NCBI GenBank assembly: GCA_049115575.1
Contig: JAGDZU010000004.1
Span: 1 to 64,000 of the forward strand
Source: JAHEKB01 sp049115575
Lineage (GTDB): Bacteria; Bacteroidota; Bacteroidia; NS11-12g; UBA9320
DNA length: 64,000 nucleotides
Direction of reading: 5' to 3'
Shown here: positions 18,070 through 25,284 of the stretch, piece after piece
Position numbering within the stretch: position 1 is the stretch's first letter
How the letters are laid out: each line of letters starts with the position of its first letter
Made by a program: the position numbers and the translations under genes
The notes under the pieces: generated by a model
What the model saw: only the letters and a program-made list of their open reading frames with translations
Told to the model about the DNA's origin: nothing
Database searches by the model: none

Positions 18070-19063
18070 ACAATCTGGATTCTAATTCATCTACCATTTC
18101 TGTAGAACCCATAAAAACAGGAACTCTTTGATGAATTGCTGTGGGCTGCACTTCCATAATACGACCTTCCCCTGTAGTTGCCTTTCCACCCGCTTGTTCC
18201 GTAATGAATGCCATTGGATTGCATTCAAACATCAATCTTAATTTTCCATTCTCAGCTTGAGCTGTTGCGGGATACATAAAAATACCACCTTTAAGAAGGT
18301 TTCTGTGAAAATCCGCAACCATGGACCCTATATATCTAGCGCTGTATGCTTTCTTATTTGTATTGTCTTTGCAATAGTCAATGTAATCTTGAACTCCTTG
18401 AGGAAATTGATCATAATTACCTTCATTAATGGAGTATATCTTTCCTCCTTCAGGAATTTGAATATTAGGGTGACTTAGGCAATAATCCCCTATAGCGGAA
18501 TCTAAAGTAAAAGCGTTCACACCTTGACCTGTGGTATAAACAATCATGGTGCTTGAGCCATATAAAACATATCCTGCCGCCACCTGAGCTGTTCCTGGTT
18601 GGAGCACATCTTCCATGGTAACATCTGTTCCAACTGGGCTTAGTCTTTTATATATGGAAAAAATAGTTCCAATAGGACCATTCACATCAATATTGGATGA
18701 ACCATCAAGCGGATCCATGGCCACTATATACTTTGAATCTTTATTGAGGGTTGTTTTTATCTCATGAATCCCCTCCTCTTCTTCGCTTATAACCGCGCAA
18801 CAATCACCGCCTAATGTAAGAGCGGACTTAAACTCCTCATTGGCTATCATGTCTAGCTTCATTACTTCCTCATCTTGAACATTTACTGTTCCATGTTGCC
18901 CTAACACATCTGCTAAACCAGCTTTTCTAACATCATTATTAACGATTTTAGAAGCAAATTTTATGTCTCTGAATATTTTTGACAGATCTCCTGACGCCTC
19001 TGGATGTTTCCCTTGCTGATCTGCAATAAATTGACTTAAACTAATGACCTTATTATTCCTCAT
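18068..19063 (-). CDS. fbp: Class 1 fructose-1,6-bisphosphatase
   Basis: The 331-residue enzyme hydrolyses fructose-1,6-bisphosphate in gluconeogenesis. The metal-binding signature AMDPLDGSSNIDVNGPIGTIFSIY is present, and the C-terminal substrate-binding part includes GGIFMYPATAQAENGKLRLMFECNPMAFITEQAGG, a class 1 hallmark. The length is standard. Translation starts at ATG 19063 and transcription probably from a well-formed promoter that overlaps the lysC start region (TTTG-18-TAACTTTG). Its 3' end shares the bidirectional-looking terminator region with the convergent lipoprotein gene. Confidence 0.97.
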   Translation of the reverse strand: MRNNKVISLSQFIADQQGKHPEASGDLSKIFRDIKFASKIVNNDVRKAGLADVLGQHGTVNVQDEEVMKLDMIANEEFKSALTLGGDCCAVISEEEEGIHEIKTTLNKDSKYIVAMDPLDGSSNIDVNGPIGTIFSIYKRLSPVGTDVTMEDVLQPGTAQVAAGYVLYGSSTMIVYTTGQGVNAFTLDSAIGDYCLSHPNIQIPEGGKIYSINEGNYDQFPQGVQDYIDYCKDNTNKKAYSARYIGSMVADFHRNLLKGGIFMYPATAQAENGKLRLMFECNPMAFITEQAGGKATTGEGRIMEVQPTAIHQRVPVFMGSTEMVDELESRL

Positions 19064-19077
19064 GAAGCTGATTTCAA

Positions 19078-19085
19078 TACTTTTG
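19078..19085 (+). promoter_or_regulatory. Candidate -7 box for lysC
   Basis: TACTTTTG matches TAnnTTTG exactly, 18 bases before the lysC ATG. No clear TTTG is visible at the right distance upstream. Confidence 0.45.
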
Positions 19086-19088
19086 CTG

Positions 19089-19118
19089 CAAAGTTAATCT
19101 TCTATGAGAGTATTCAAA
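19089..19118 (-). promoter_or_regulatory. Promoter for fbp
   Basis: On the minus strand TTTG (19115-19118) is followed after 18 bases by TAACTTTG (19089-19096), an exact Bacteroidota promoter. The -33 box lies inside the lysC coding region, and the -7 box sits 3 bases from the divergent lysC -7 box, so the two promoters probably exclude one another. Confidence 0.7.
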
Positions 19119-20372
19119 TTTGGTGGAGCATCTGTTAAGAACTCTGAAGCTGTGAGAAATGTGGCCAAAGTGCTTAAAATGCACAATGGCAAACCCACCT
19201 TAGTGGTAATCTCGGCTATGGGCAAGACCACCAATATGCTTGAATCTTTAGTAGCTGCCTATTCTAGAGCTAGCTCGGAGGCTAAAAACATCTTTAATGA
19301 AATCAAGAAATTTCATACGGACATTATTGATGAGCTTATAGAGGAAGGGCACGATTACTACGAGGTAGACAATTTGTTTATAGAGCTGGAATGTATCATA
19401 GACCAACCCGCCGAACAAGACACCAGTTATGACAAACTCTATGACAGAATAGTACCATTTGGTGAATTGATATCTACCAAAATAGTGAGCATTTACTTGA
19501 GTAAAATAGATTACCCATGCCGTTGGGTAGACGCTAGAAACTTTGTAATCACTAATAATAAGCACCGCTCCGCGAAAGTGAAGTGGAACGTAAGCAATCC
19601 GCTTATTGCTAACAACCTAAAGCCATTGTTGGAGAGGCAATCCATTATAACCCAAGGTTTTATAGGTAGAAATGAATTGCTTGAAACTACTACTCTAGGC
19701 CGAGAAGGCTCAGATTATTCTGCCGCTATATTCGCTTATGCACTTGATGCAGAATCTGTAACCATTTGGAAGGATGTAGATGGAGTAATGAATGCAGATC
19801 CCAAGCGTTTTGAAAAAACTACTTTACTTAAACAGCTGTCTTTTAATGAAGCTATAGAATTAGCCTATTATGGAGCTTCTGTAATTCACCCCAAAACAAT
19901 TCAGCCACTTAAAAGTAAAGGGATACCGTTGTATGTTAAATCCTTTTTGAATCCAGACACCGAAGGAACTCAGATTATAGAGAATGACAGTAGAACTTTA
20001 AGTGATACCCAATGCTACATTATTAAAGACAATCAATGTCTCATTAAAATCTCCACCAAAGATTTCTCCTTTATAGTTGAAGACAATCTGGAACATATCT
20101 TCAGTATCTTCTCATCTACTGGCGTACAGATGAACCTCATGCAGAACTCCGCAATAAGTTTCATGGCTTGTGTTAATCAAGATGATTTAAAGATTGTAGA
20201 ATTATGCCGCTTATTAGGGGATAACTATAATGTAGATATAGTTGAGAAACTCAAACTCTTTACGGTATTCAATTATCAAAATGATAAGGAGTTATCTAGC
20301 ATGATTGAGAATTACGAGCAGGTATTAGAACAGAAGTCACAGTTTGCACTGCAACTGGTTCTGAAAGATTAA
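19104..20372 (+). CDS. lysC: Aspartate kinase
   Basis: Aspartate kinase phosphorylates aspartate as the first step to lysine, threonine and methionine. The N-terminal kinase motif KFGGASVKNSEAVRNVA and the aspartate-binding GREGSDYSAAIFAYAL with VTIWKDVDGVMNADPK are clear. The C-terminal region from about residue 310 (IKISTKDFSFIVEDNLEHIFSIFSSTGVQMNLMQNSAISFMACVN) matches ACT regulatory domains, which usually mediate feedback inhibition. It is a monofunctional enzyme of 422 residues, without a homoserine dehydrogenase fusion. It is divergent from fbp across 40 bases, and its stop overlaps that of the convergent MORN gene (TTAA). Confidence 0.94.
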   Translation: MRVFKFGGASVKNSEAVRNVAKVLKMHNGKPTLVVISAMGKTTNMLESLVAAYSRASSEAKNIFNEIKKFHTDIIDELIEEGHDYYEVDNLFIELECIIDQPAEQDTSYDKLYDRIVPFGELISTKIVSIYLSKIDYPCRWVDARNFVITNNKHRSAKVKWNVSNPLIANNLKPLLERQSIITQGFIGRNELLETTTLGREGSDYSAAIFAYALDAESVTIWKDVDGVMNADPKRFEKTTLLKQLSFNEAIELAYYGASVIHPKTIQPLKSKGIPLYVKSFLNPDTEGTQIIENDSRTLSDTQCYIIKDNQCLIKISTKDFSFIVEDNLEHIFSIFSSTGVQMNLMQNSAISFMACVNQDDLKIVELCRLLGDNYNVDIVEKLKLFTVFNYQNDKELSSMIENYEQVLEQKSQFALQLVLKD

Positions 20373-21514
20373 TTGCCTTCTGGTAGCACCTCTAAATCAT
20401 TCTTGAAAATCACCTCGCGATCAAATCCGAATGCATTTAGATTAAACACCCCTTCTTTCTTGCCATTTTGCCAATAACCTGACAATGTTTGAGTACTTTG
20501 ATTTGAGTATTGCTCACAATAACCATGGGGCTTACCATCCTTGAATTTTCCTTTGATGTAGCCATCTGGAGTGGTTAGTATTCCTTTACCATTAAAGCTA
20601 TTATTTAGCATACTACCTTGGTAATAGTATTGTACACCCATGCTGTATTGCCCAATTCCTTCCATATTGTCTTGCACCCAATCACCAGTGTATTTAATTC
20701 CATTCTCATATCTCAATTCTCCTTTGCCATGCCTCTTACCCATAACAAACATTCCGTCGTAATCATAATTGTAGAAGGCAGAAGAATATGATCCAACTCC
20801 CCAGAAAAAGCCTAATTTAAATTCACCAGCATATTGGTTCCCAAAACTGTCTACGTAAGTCCCAATTCCATGAGGCAGACCGTACATCCAATCGCCATCA
20901 TAGGAAGCCGCATTTTCACCCCAGACCATCACTCCTTCTCCGTCTAACACATTTCCAGTTACAACTCTGCCGTCTGGTAATAATCTCAGACCCCAAGAAG
21001 ACAAAGAATTCAGAGAGCTACTCATCACCAATTGCTGTGTGCTAATTATTCGAATATGTTCCAAGCCGCCATTTTTAAAATACATCTGGTGAAACAGCAT
21101 CTCGTTTTGATAGTATTTCATATAGATGTTATTGGCAGAAGGCCTCATTATTCCATTTACATCTTGTATGCTGGTACTATCCTGACCCCAACTTGCTTGA
21201 AAAGGGAGCTCTCCGGCATATCTACCGAAGGTGTAGCCACTGTCAAATAAGTTTACTTGGTATAAACTCAAATCAGAATTAAACTCGAGTTCAATACCCG
21301 ATTTAGCATAGCTCAATTTGTAGGATTTTCTGAATGGAATGAAGGATTCAACCACATCTGTACCCAAATTACTGATAAGCTCTTGTACCTGCTTATCATT
21401 CAATGGTTTACCCATTAATTCATCTATGCTTTGTGCTTGAAGCCCAAAGCTCACACATAAGATGGCACATACAATCCAAATGCGCCCCTTAACTCCATTT
21501 ATTCTTTGCATCAT
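20369..21514 (-). CDS. Secreted MORN-repeat protein
   Basis: The 381-residue protein begins with a signal peptide (GRIWIVCAILCVSFGLQAQ). Residues from about 200 to 360 contain serial MORN repeats: YDGDWMYGLPHGIGTYV, YAGEFKLGFFWGVGSY, YDGMFVMGKRHGKGELRY, YTGDWVQDNMEGIGQY, YQGSMLNNSFNGKGILTT, and further degenerate units. MORN repeats form a beta-meander used for lipid or protein binding and are common in Bacteroidota secreted proteins of unknown function. The first 190 residues are not recognisable. Two ATG codons start the frame; either could be used. The stop is shared (TTAA) with the convergent lysC. Confidence 0.85.
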   Translation of the reverse strand: MMQRINGVKGRIWIVCAILCVSFGLQAQSIDELMGKPLNDKQVQELISNLGTDVVESFIPFRKSYKLSYAKSGIELEFNSDLSLYQVNLFDSGYTFGRYAGELPFQASWGQDSTSIQDVNGIMRPSANNIYMKYYQNEMLFHQMYFKNGGLEHIRIISTQQLVMSSSLNSLSSWGLRLLPDGRVVTGNVLDGEGVMVWGENAASYDGDWMYGLPHGIGTYVDSFGNQYAGEFKLGFFWGVGSYSSAFYNYDYDGMFVMGKRHGKGELRYENGIKYTGDWVQDNMEGIGQYSMGVQYYYQGSMLNNSFNGKGILTTPDGYIKGKFKDGKPHGYCEQYSNQSTQTLSGYWQNGKKEGVFNLNAFGFDREVIFKNDLEVLPEGN

Positions 21515-21632
21515 TAGCTGTTACAAATTAACCCAAAATAAGACTTCTTGGTATCTATAACTGTGAATTGAACGATAAAAGCGTTGAATTGGTTGCCTCC
21601 ATGGAAATATAAGTTTATACAAGCATTAGTAT

Positions 21633-21640
21633 TAGATTTG
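21633..21640 (+). promoter_or_regulatory. Candidate -7 box for the fdx-iscX-HAD operon
   Basis: TAGATTTG matches TAnnTTTG exactly, with its G 12 bases before the ferredoxin ATG. Only a weak TTTA 15 bases upstream resembles the -33 element. The resulting leader would be very short. Confidence 0.4.
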
Positions 21641-21652
21641 TATCCATTTTAA

Positions 21653-21982
21653 ATGAGCAGTATTAAAGTTACTTTCAAGTTTGAGTCTGACCCTAATTCT
21701 AGCCAGACTGTTGAGGTGTTTAAAGGAGATTCGATACTTGATGCAGCCTTAGATCACGACATTCATCTGAGTCATAATTGCGGTGCAGTATGCGCTTGCA
21801 GTACCTGCCACGTATATATAGATAAAGGCATGGATGATTTACCAGAGATTAGTGATAAAGAAGAGGATTTTATAGACAGGGCAATTAACCCAAGAATTAA
21901 TTCAAGATTGGCATGTCAATGCAAGCTCACAACAGATACTGAAGTTACCATACCAGATCAATCTCAAATAATAGGACACTAA
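21653..21982 (+). CDS. fdx: 2Fe-2S ferredoxin (adrenodoxin/Isc type)
   Basis: The 109-residue protein carries the vertebrate-type ferredoxin cluster motif CGAVCACSTC (around residues 43-52) with the fourth Cys in RLACQC near residue 87. The Isc Fdx family is recognised by HNCGAVCACSTCHVYI and the downstream SRLACQCKLT. Such ferredoxins donate electrons in Fe-S cluster assembly. It is followed by iscX after one base, supporting that role, although no iscU, iscS or hscAB genes are nearby. The ATG is 12 bases after an exact -7 box. Confidence 0.92.
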   Translation: MSSIKVTFKFESDPNSSQTVEVFKGDSILDAALDHDIHLSHNCGAVCACSTCHVYIDKGMDDLPEISDKEEDFIDRAINPRINSRLACQCKLTTDTEVTIPDQSQIIGH

Positions 21983-21983
21983 G

Positions 21984-22226
21984 ATGAAAACGTTTTACGA
22001 GCCACCAATGAACTGGTCTGACTATGAAGATATAGCCATAGCCCTAGTAGAAAAATTTGGTATTGAATTTACAGAATCCAAAATCTACAGGATCCGATTT
22101 ACTGATTTAATAGAATGGGTTCTAGAATTACCCAATTTTGAAGGTAAAAGAGAAGATTGCAACGAAGGTCATTTAGAAATGATTCAAAGCAATTGGGTAT
22201 ACGAATGGAGAGATAGCAAAGAATGA
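21984..22226 (+). CDS. iscX: Fe-S assembly protein IscX
   Basis: The 80-residue acidic protein matches IscX (formerly YfhJ): W-x-D-x-x-x-I-A near the N-terminus as NWSDYEDIAIALVEKF, the RFTDLIEWVLELPNF segment, and the C-terminal CNEGHLEMIQSNWVYEW. In enterobacteria IscX binds IscS and tunes cluster synthesis according to iron. It is placed between ferredoxin and the HAD phosphatase, and its stop overlaps the next ATG by four bases (ATGA), so the three are co-translated. The presence of IscX outside the isc operon suggests dispersed Isc functions in this genome. Confidence 0.92.
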   Translation: MKTFYEPPMNWSDYEDIAIALVEKFGIEFTESKIYRIRFTDLIEWVLELPNFEGKREDCNEGHLEMIQSNWVYEWRDSKE

Positions 22227-22726
22227 AACATCCGGAATTAAATAAGCTTACAAAGGTGAACACCTTTGTTTTTGATGTAGATGGTGTCCTTACTGATGGA
22301 TCTATACTAGTAACAGAACACGGAGACCAGCTCAGGAGCATGAATATTAAAGATGGATATGCCCTCCAATATGCCGTAAAGCAGAATTATAATGTAATCA
22401 TTATTTCAGGGGGAGACTCTGAAGGTGTTAGAAAAAGACTTGAACGATTAGGTGTGAAAGAAATACATCTTGGCGTAAAAGACAAAACATCATTGCTTCA
22501 ACAAATCTGTACCTCCAACGATATTTCTTTAGACTCTTGTCTTTATATGGGAGATGATTTACCAGACCTTCATGTTATGGATTTATGCGCGGTTAAAAGC
22601 TGTCCTAGAGATGCTGTATCTGAAATACAAGCAATAGCCGATATAGTAAGTCAAATGCCTGGTGGCAGAGGTGCCGTAAGAGATATCATAGAAAAAACCT
22701 TGACCGTTCAAGGCAAATGGCATTAA
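22223..22726 (+). CDS. kdsC: KdsC-like HAD phosphatase (3-deoxy-D-manno-octulosonate 8-phosphate phosphatase)
   Basis: The 167-residue protein is a small HAD phosphatase with no cap domain. Motif I is FVFDVDGVLTDG (nucleophile Asp and acid/base Asp), motif II IISGGDSEGV, motif III lysine in KDKTSLLQ, and motif IV YMGDDLPDLHVM. This layout and length (about 170 residues) fit the KdsC subfamily, which makes Kdo for lipopolysaccharide. Related C0-type HADs such as N-acylneuraminate-9-phosphatase look similar, so the Kdo function is a family inference. Its ATG overlaps the iscX stop (ATGA). Confidence 0.85.
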   Translation: MKHPELNKLTKVNTFVFDVDGVLTDGSILVTEHGDQLRSMNIKDGYALQYAVKQNYNVIIISGGDSEGVRKRLERLGVKEIHLGVKDKTSLLQQICTSNDISLDSCLYMGDDLPDLHVMDLCAVKSCPRDAVSEIQAIADIVSQMPGGRGAVRDIIEKTLTVQGKWH

Positions 22727-22785
22727 ACTGTTATTTTAATTATACATCCCCTTTCTTCTCGCGAATAACAAACTCCAGCTAGTTC

Positions 22786-22793
22786 TACCTTTG
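22786..22793 (+). promoter_or_regulatory. Candidate -7 box for the ftsB-like gene
   Basis: TACCTTTG matches TAnnTTTG exactly, and only five bases separate it from the ATG at 22799, so transcription would start at or beside the start codon (leaderless message). No clear TTTG is present 18-21 bases upstream. Confidence 0.4.
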
Positions 22794-22798
22794 TGTAG

Positions 22799-23077
22799 AT
22801 GTATAAGTTAATCTCCAGTTATAAATATCCGGTAACCATATTGTTCTTTCTGGTTTGGATGATGTTTTTTGACAGTAATGGAGTTGTCTTTATGTATAAA
22901 CAGTACCGCTCTCTTCAAGACCTCAACAGTCAACAAGAATTCTTAAGAGCTGAAATTGACATCATGAAAACTCAAAAAGAAGAGCTTTTTTCTTCGGATG
23001 AGAAGTTAGAGAAATATGCCAGGGAGCACTATTACTTTAAAAGAGATAATGAAGATATTTTTGTTCTGGAAGATTAA
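22799..23077 (+). CDS. ftsB: FtsB/DivIC-like septum formation initiator protein
   Basis: The 92-residue protein has a short cytoplasmic head, one transmembrane helix (YPVTILFFLVWMMFFD, about residues 9-26), a coiled coil (YKQYRSLQDLNSQQEFLRAEIDIMKTQKEEL) and a tail (DEKLEKYAREHYYFKRDNEDIFVLE). The order helix-coil and the EKYAREHYYFKRDNEDIF segment match the FtsB/DivIC divisome family; the gene name follows the family and could equally be divIC. Length is normal. Its stop TAA shares the TTAA with the convergent chrA. Confidence 0.85.
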   Translation: MYKLISSYKYPVTILFFLVWMMFFDSNGVVFMYKQYRSLQDLNSQQEFLRAEIDIMKTQKEELFSSDEKLEKYAREHYYFKRDNEDIFVLED

Positions 23078-24336
23078 AGAATTATTCCAGCTATTAGCGC
23101 TACCACTATATACCAAGGAGATGAAATCTTGGTAGTAAACAGTGCTATTCCAGTTACAAATATGATAGCTATCTGGTCCCAATTAGCAATTTGAGAATCT
23201 ACCAAATTGGTGAAATAGAAAGTATCTGGCTCCACCCAGTTTAAACCAACAGGTAAGAACATAAGATATGCTGCAGCTATTACCAGACCGGCAGAGGCAG
23301 CAATTACACCAGGCAATGCTTTAACCACCAATGGGTGCGTTTTGATTTGTCGCCAAATAGGATAAACGAAGAATATAAGCAGTGCTCCTGGTAGAAATAT
23401 ACCTACCGTACCTACTGCACTACCTGCCACTTGCATATAAATCTCCTGCCCTTTCATAGCCAAGGCACTAGTGTAGCTGGCAATAGTGAAGATTGGACCA
23501 GGAACGGCTTGTACCAATCCAATCCCAGTAATAAACTCATCTGAGCTTAGATACTGGTTAAAGTTCACAAACTGCTCATACATCATAGGGATGAGCACAT
23601 TTCCTCCACCAAACACTAATGTCCCAAAGCGATAATTGTTTTCAAACAGCAAAACCAACTTGCTTGAACTCAAGTTCCCAACTACCCCTGCCACTACAAA
23701 CAGGGCTAAGAACCATATTAAATAGCGCCATGGCACTTTAATGTTTAAAGATTCATATGGCAATTCTTTTCTACTAGTAAAGAAATAAGAAACCACACCA
23801 CCTACGAGCAGAACAAAAGGAAAAATCCAAGGAGTTTTCACATAGTCTTCTAGCACATGTCTCAGCAAGGCTGTCATTACAAATGCAAAAATTCCTAAAG
23901 TATAGTCCAACTTAGTTGAAACCGACTTCATGAACATTTTTATCCCCGCTGTTAATACAAAGGCAATAGCAACGGGCTGTATATACCTCATGGCGTGTAG
24001 CAGCGTCTCATTAAAAGACCCCATGGCTACAGCCAGTATGGTTAAAATCACAACTGCTGGCGACATCCAAACCAAAAGCGTGAGGAAAGCCAGAAATGGA
24101 CCTCCAAATTTGTAACCTATGGAAACTAAGGTCTGAGTAGAAGATGGGCCCGGAAGCATTTGACAAAGGGAATAAAGCTCCAGTAGCTCAGAAGATTCTA
24201 AATACTTCTTCTTCTCCACCAGACGCTTATTATACAGAGCCAAGTGCATGTTTGGTCCCCCATAAGCGCTTAAGGCTATGACTAAAACATCTTTGAGAAA
24301 GATGAGTCGTTTAATGCTTTTTACTTTTGATGTCAC
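23074..24336 (-). CDS. chrA: Chromate transporter, ChrA-type fused form
   Basis: The 420-residue membrane protein carries two chromate-transport domains in tandem, as in long-chain ChrA. The first contains ALSAYGGPNMHLALYNKRLV and LYSLCQMLPGPSSTQTLVSIGYKFGG; the second contains NNYRFGTLVFGGGNVLIPMMYEQFV and FITGIGLVQAVPGPIFTIASYTSALA. The PGP/GGP motifs and about 10 hydrophobic segments define the family, which exports chromate and, in some members, may handle other anions. It starts with GTG at 24336, 18 bases after an exact TAGTTTTG box on the same strand. The 3' end overlaps the ftsB-like stop. Confidence 0.88.
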   Translation of the reverse strand: MTSKVKSIKRLIFLKDVLVIALSAYGGPNMHLALYNKRLVEKKKYLESSELLELYSLCQMLPGPSSTQTLVSIGYKFGGPFLAFLTLLVWMSPAVVILTILAVAMGSFNETLLHAMRYIQPVAIAFVLTAGIKMFMKSVSTKLDYTLGIFAFVMTALLRHVLEDYVKTPWIFPFVLLVGGVVSYFFTSRKELPYESLNIKVPWRYLIWFLALFVVAGVVGNLSSSKLVLLFENNYRFGTLVFGGGNVLIPMMYEQFVNFNQYLSSDEFITGIGLVQAVPGPIFTIASYTSALAMKGQEIYMQVAGSAVGTVGIFLPGALLIFFVYPIWRQIKTHPLVVKALPGVIAASAGLVIAAAYLMFLPVGLNWVEPDTFYFTNLVDSQIANWDQIAIIFVTGIALFTTKISSPWYIVVALIAGIIL

Positions 24337-24354
24337 TTAATTTGCCAATCCATA

Positions 24355-24362
24355 CAAAACTA
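24355..24362 (-). promoter_or_regulatory. Candidate -7 box for chrA
   Basis: On the minus strand TAGTTTTG matches TAnnTTTG exactly. It lies 18 bases upstream of the GTG start, at the very beginning of the divergent lipoprotein gene. No good -33 partner is visible. Confidence 0.35.
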
Positions 24363-24910
24363 TGAAAAAAATCATCTGGATAACACTGATCTTCATCTCT
24401 CTGACTACAAGTCTTTTAACCACTTCCTGTCAAGAAAAATTTCCAATGGAGAATGAAAAGCTCGATAGTATGGAATTATTGCTAGATCAATCTAAGGAAT
24501 ACTTGAATATAGACATCGAACTCATTAGTGCCAGAAGCTTAGAACTTGGAGAACAGCGCAATTTCATAGACCAGAACTATAAAGACACCTTTACTATGAA
24601 CTTTGGCAGACAACTAGATATGCACAGAACAGTATTCAAGAGTTACAATCGAGCTATACAAGAACATAAGAAATGGAATGCTGAGCTAGAAGCTCTTTCT
24701 AAACAAATAGAAACTTTGAGATATTCATTGAATCAAGGTGAGATGTCTAGCACGGAGTTTAGAAATTTTTATAATAACGAGAGATTAGACATCCTAGCTC
24801 TACACGCAGGGTCTGAACAACTAAAAACTGGATTGTATGAGCTTGAGCCTCTTTATCAGAGGTCAGTTGAATACTTTGATCTTGTTATTGAAGATTTAAG
24901 AAAAGACTAA
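24362..24910 (+). CDS. Helical lipoprotein of unknown function
   Basis: The 182-residue product starts with a lipoprotein signal (KKIIWITLIFISLTTSLLTTSC), with the lipidated Cys at about residue 23. The mature part is predicted mostly helical with heptad-like stretches (DSMELLLDQSKEYLNIDIELISARSLEL, ELEALSKQIETLRYSL, EQLKTGLYELEPLYQRSVEYFDLVIEDL). I do not recognise a family. It is divergent from chrA and convergent with the DUF3467 gene, whose stop it overlaps by 4 bases (CTAA). Confidence 0.75.
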   Translation: MKKIIWITLIFISLTTSLLTTSCQEKFPMENEKLDSMELLLDQSKEYLNIDIELISARSLELGEQRNFIDQNYKDTFTMNFGRQLDMHRTVFKSYNRAIQEHKKWNAELEALSKQIETLRYSLNQGEMSSTEFRNFYNNERLDILALHAGSEQLKTGLYELEPLYQRSVEYFDLVIEDLRKD

Positions 24911-25221
24911 GCTTCTCCTGCAGGTCCAAAATTCATTGGCGGAAACTGCTGACCTTGTTCTTGGAGTTTAATTTCTCCAAAGTTTTCTTCAAACTTTTGA
25001 ATATTGTCTCCTAAGGCTATAAGCAATCTCTTGGCGTGCTGTGGATTCAGAACAATTCTGCTTTTAACCTTGGCCTTTGGTAGACCTGGAAGCATGCGTA
25101 CAAAATCAATAACAAATTCTGAGTTTGAATGTGAGATGATTGCCAAATTACTGTAGATACCGTCTGCAATTTCTTCAGACAGTTCTATATCTAGTTGATT
25201 GCCTTTCTTTTCTTCTGCCAT
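24907..25221 (-). CDS. DUF3467 family protein
   Basis: This 104-residue soluble protein matches the DUF3467 pattern: EIADGIYSNLAIISHSNSEFVIDFVRMLPGLPKAKVKSRIVLNPQHAKRLLIALGDNIQKFEENFG. The function is unknown. It lies directly downstream of rpoC on the same strand, after a strong terminator; the DUF3467-rpoC neighbourhood recurs in Bacteroidota, which hints at a link with transcription, or simply at conserved synteny. The 3' end overlaps the lipoprotein gene on the other strand by 4 bases. Confidence 0.85.
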   Translation of the reverse strand: MAEEKKGNQLDIELSEEIADGIYSNLAIISHSNSEFVIDFVRMLPGLPKAKVKSRIVLNPQHAKRLLIALGDNIQKFEENFGEIKLQEQGQQFPPMNFGPAGEA

Positions 25222-25231
25222 AATTGAAAAT

Positions 25232-25273
25232 AAAAAAAAGGGTCAACTTCAGCTTTCACATCAGTCGACCCTT
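25232..25273 (-). terminator. Terminator downstream of rpoC
   Basis: On the minus strand AAGGGTC and GACCCTT form a 7-base-pair stem extended by ACT/AGT after a mismatch, followed by a run of about eight T bases. It sits 12 bases after the rpoC stop and before the DUF3467 start. Confidence 0.8.
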
Positions 25274-25284
25274 AGATATTGTAA

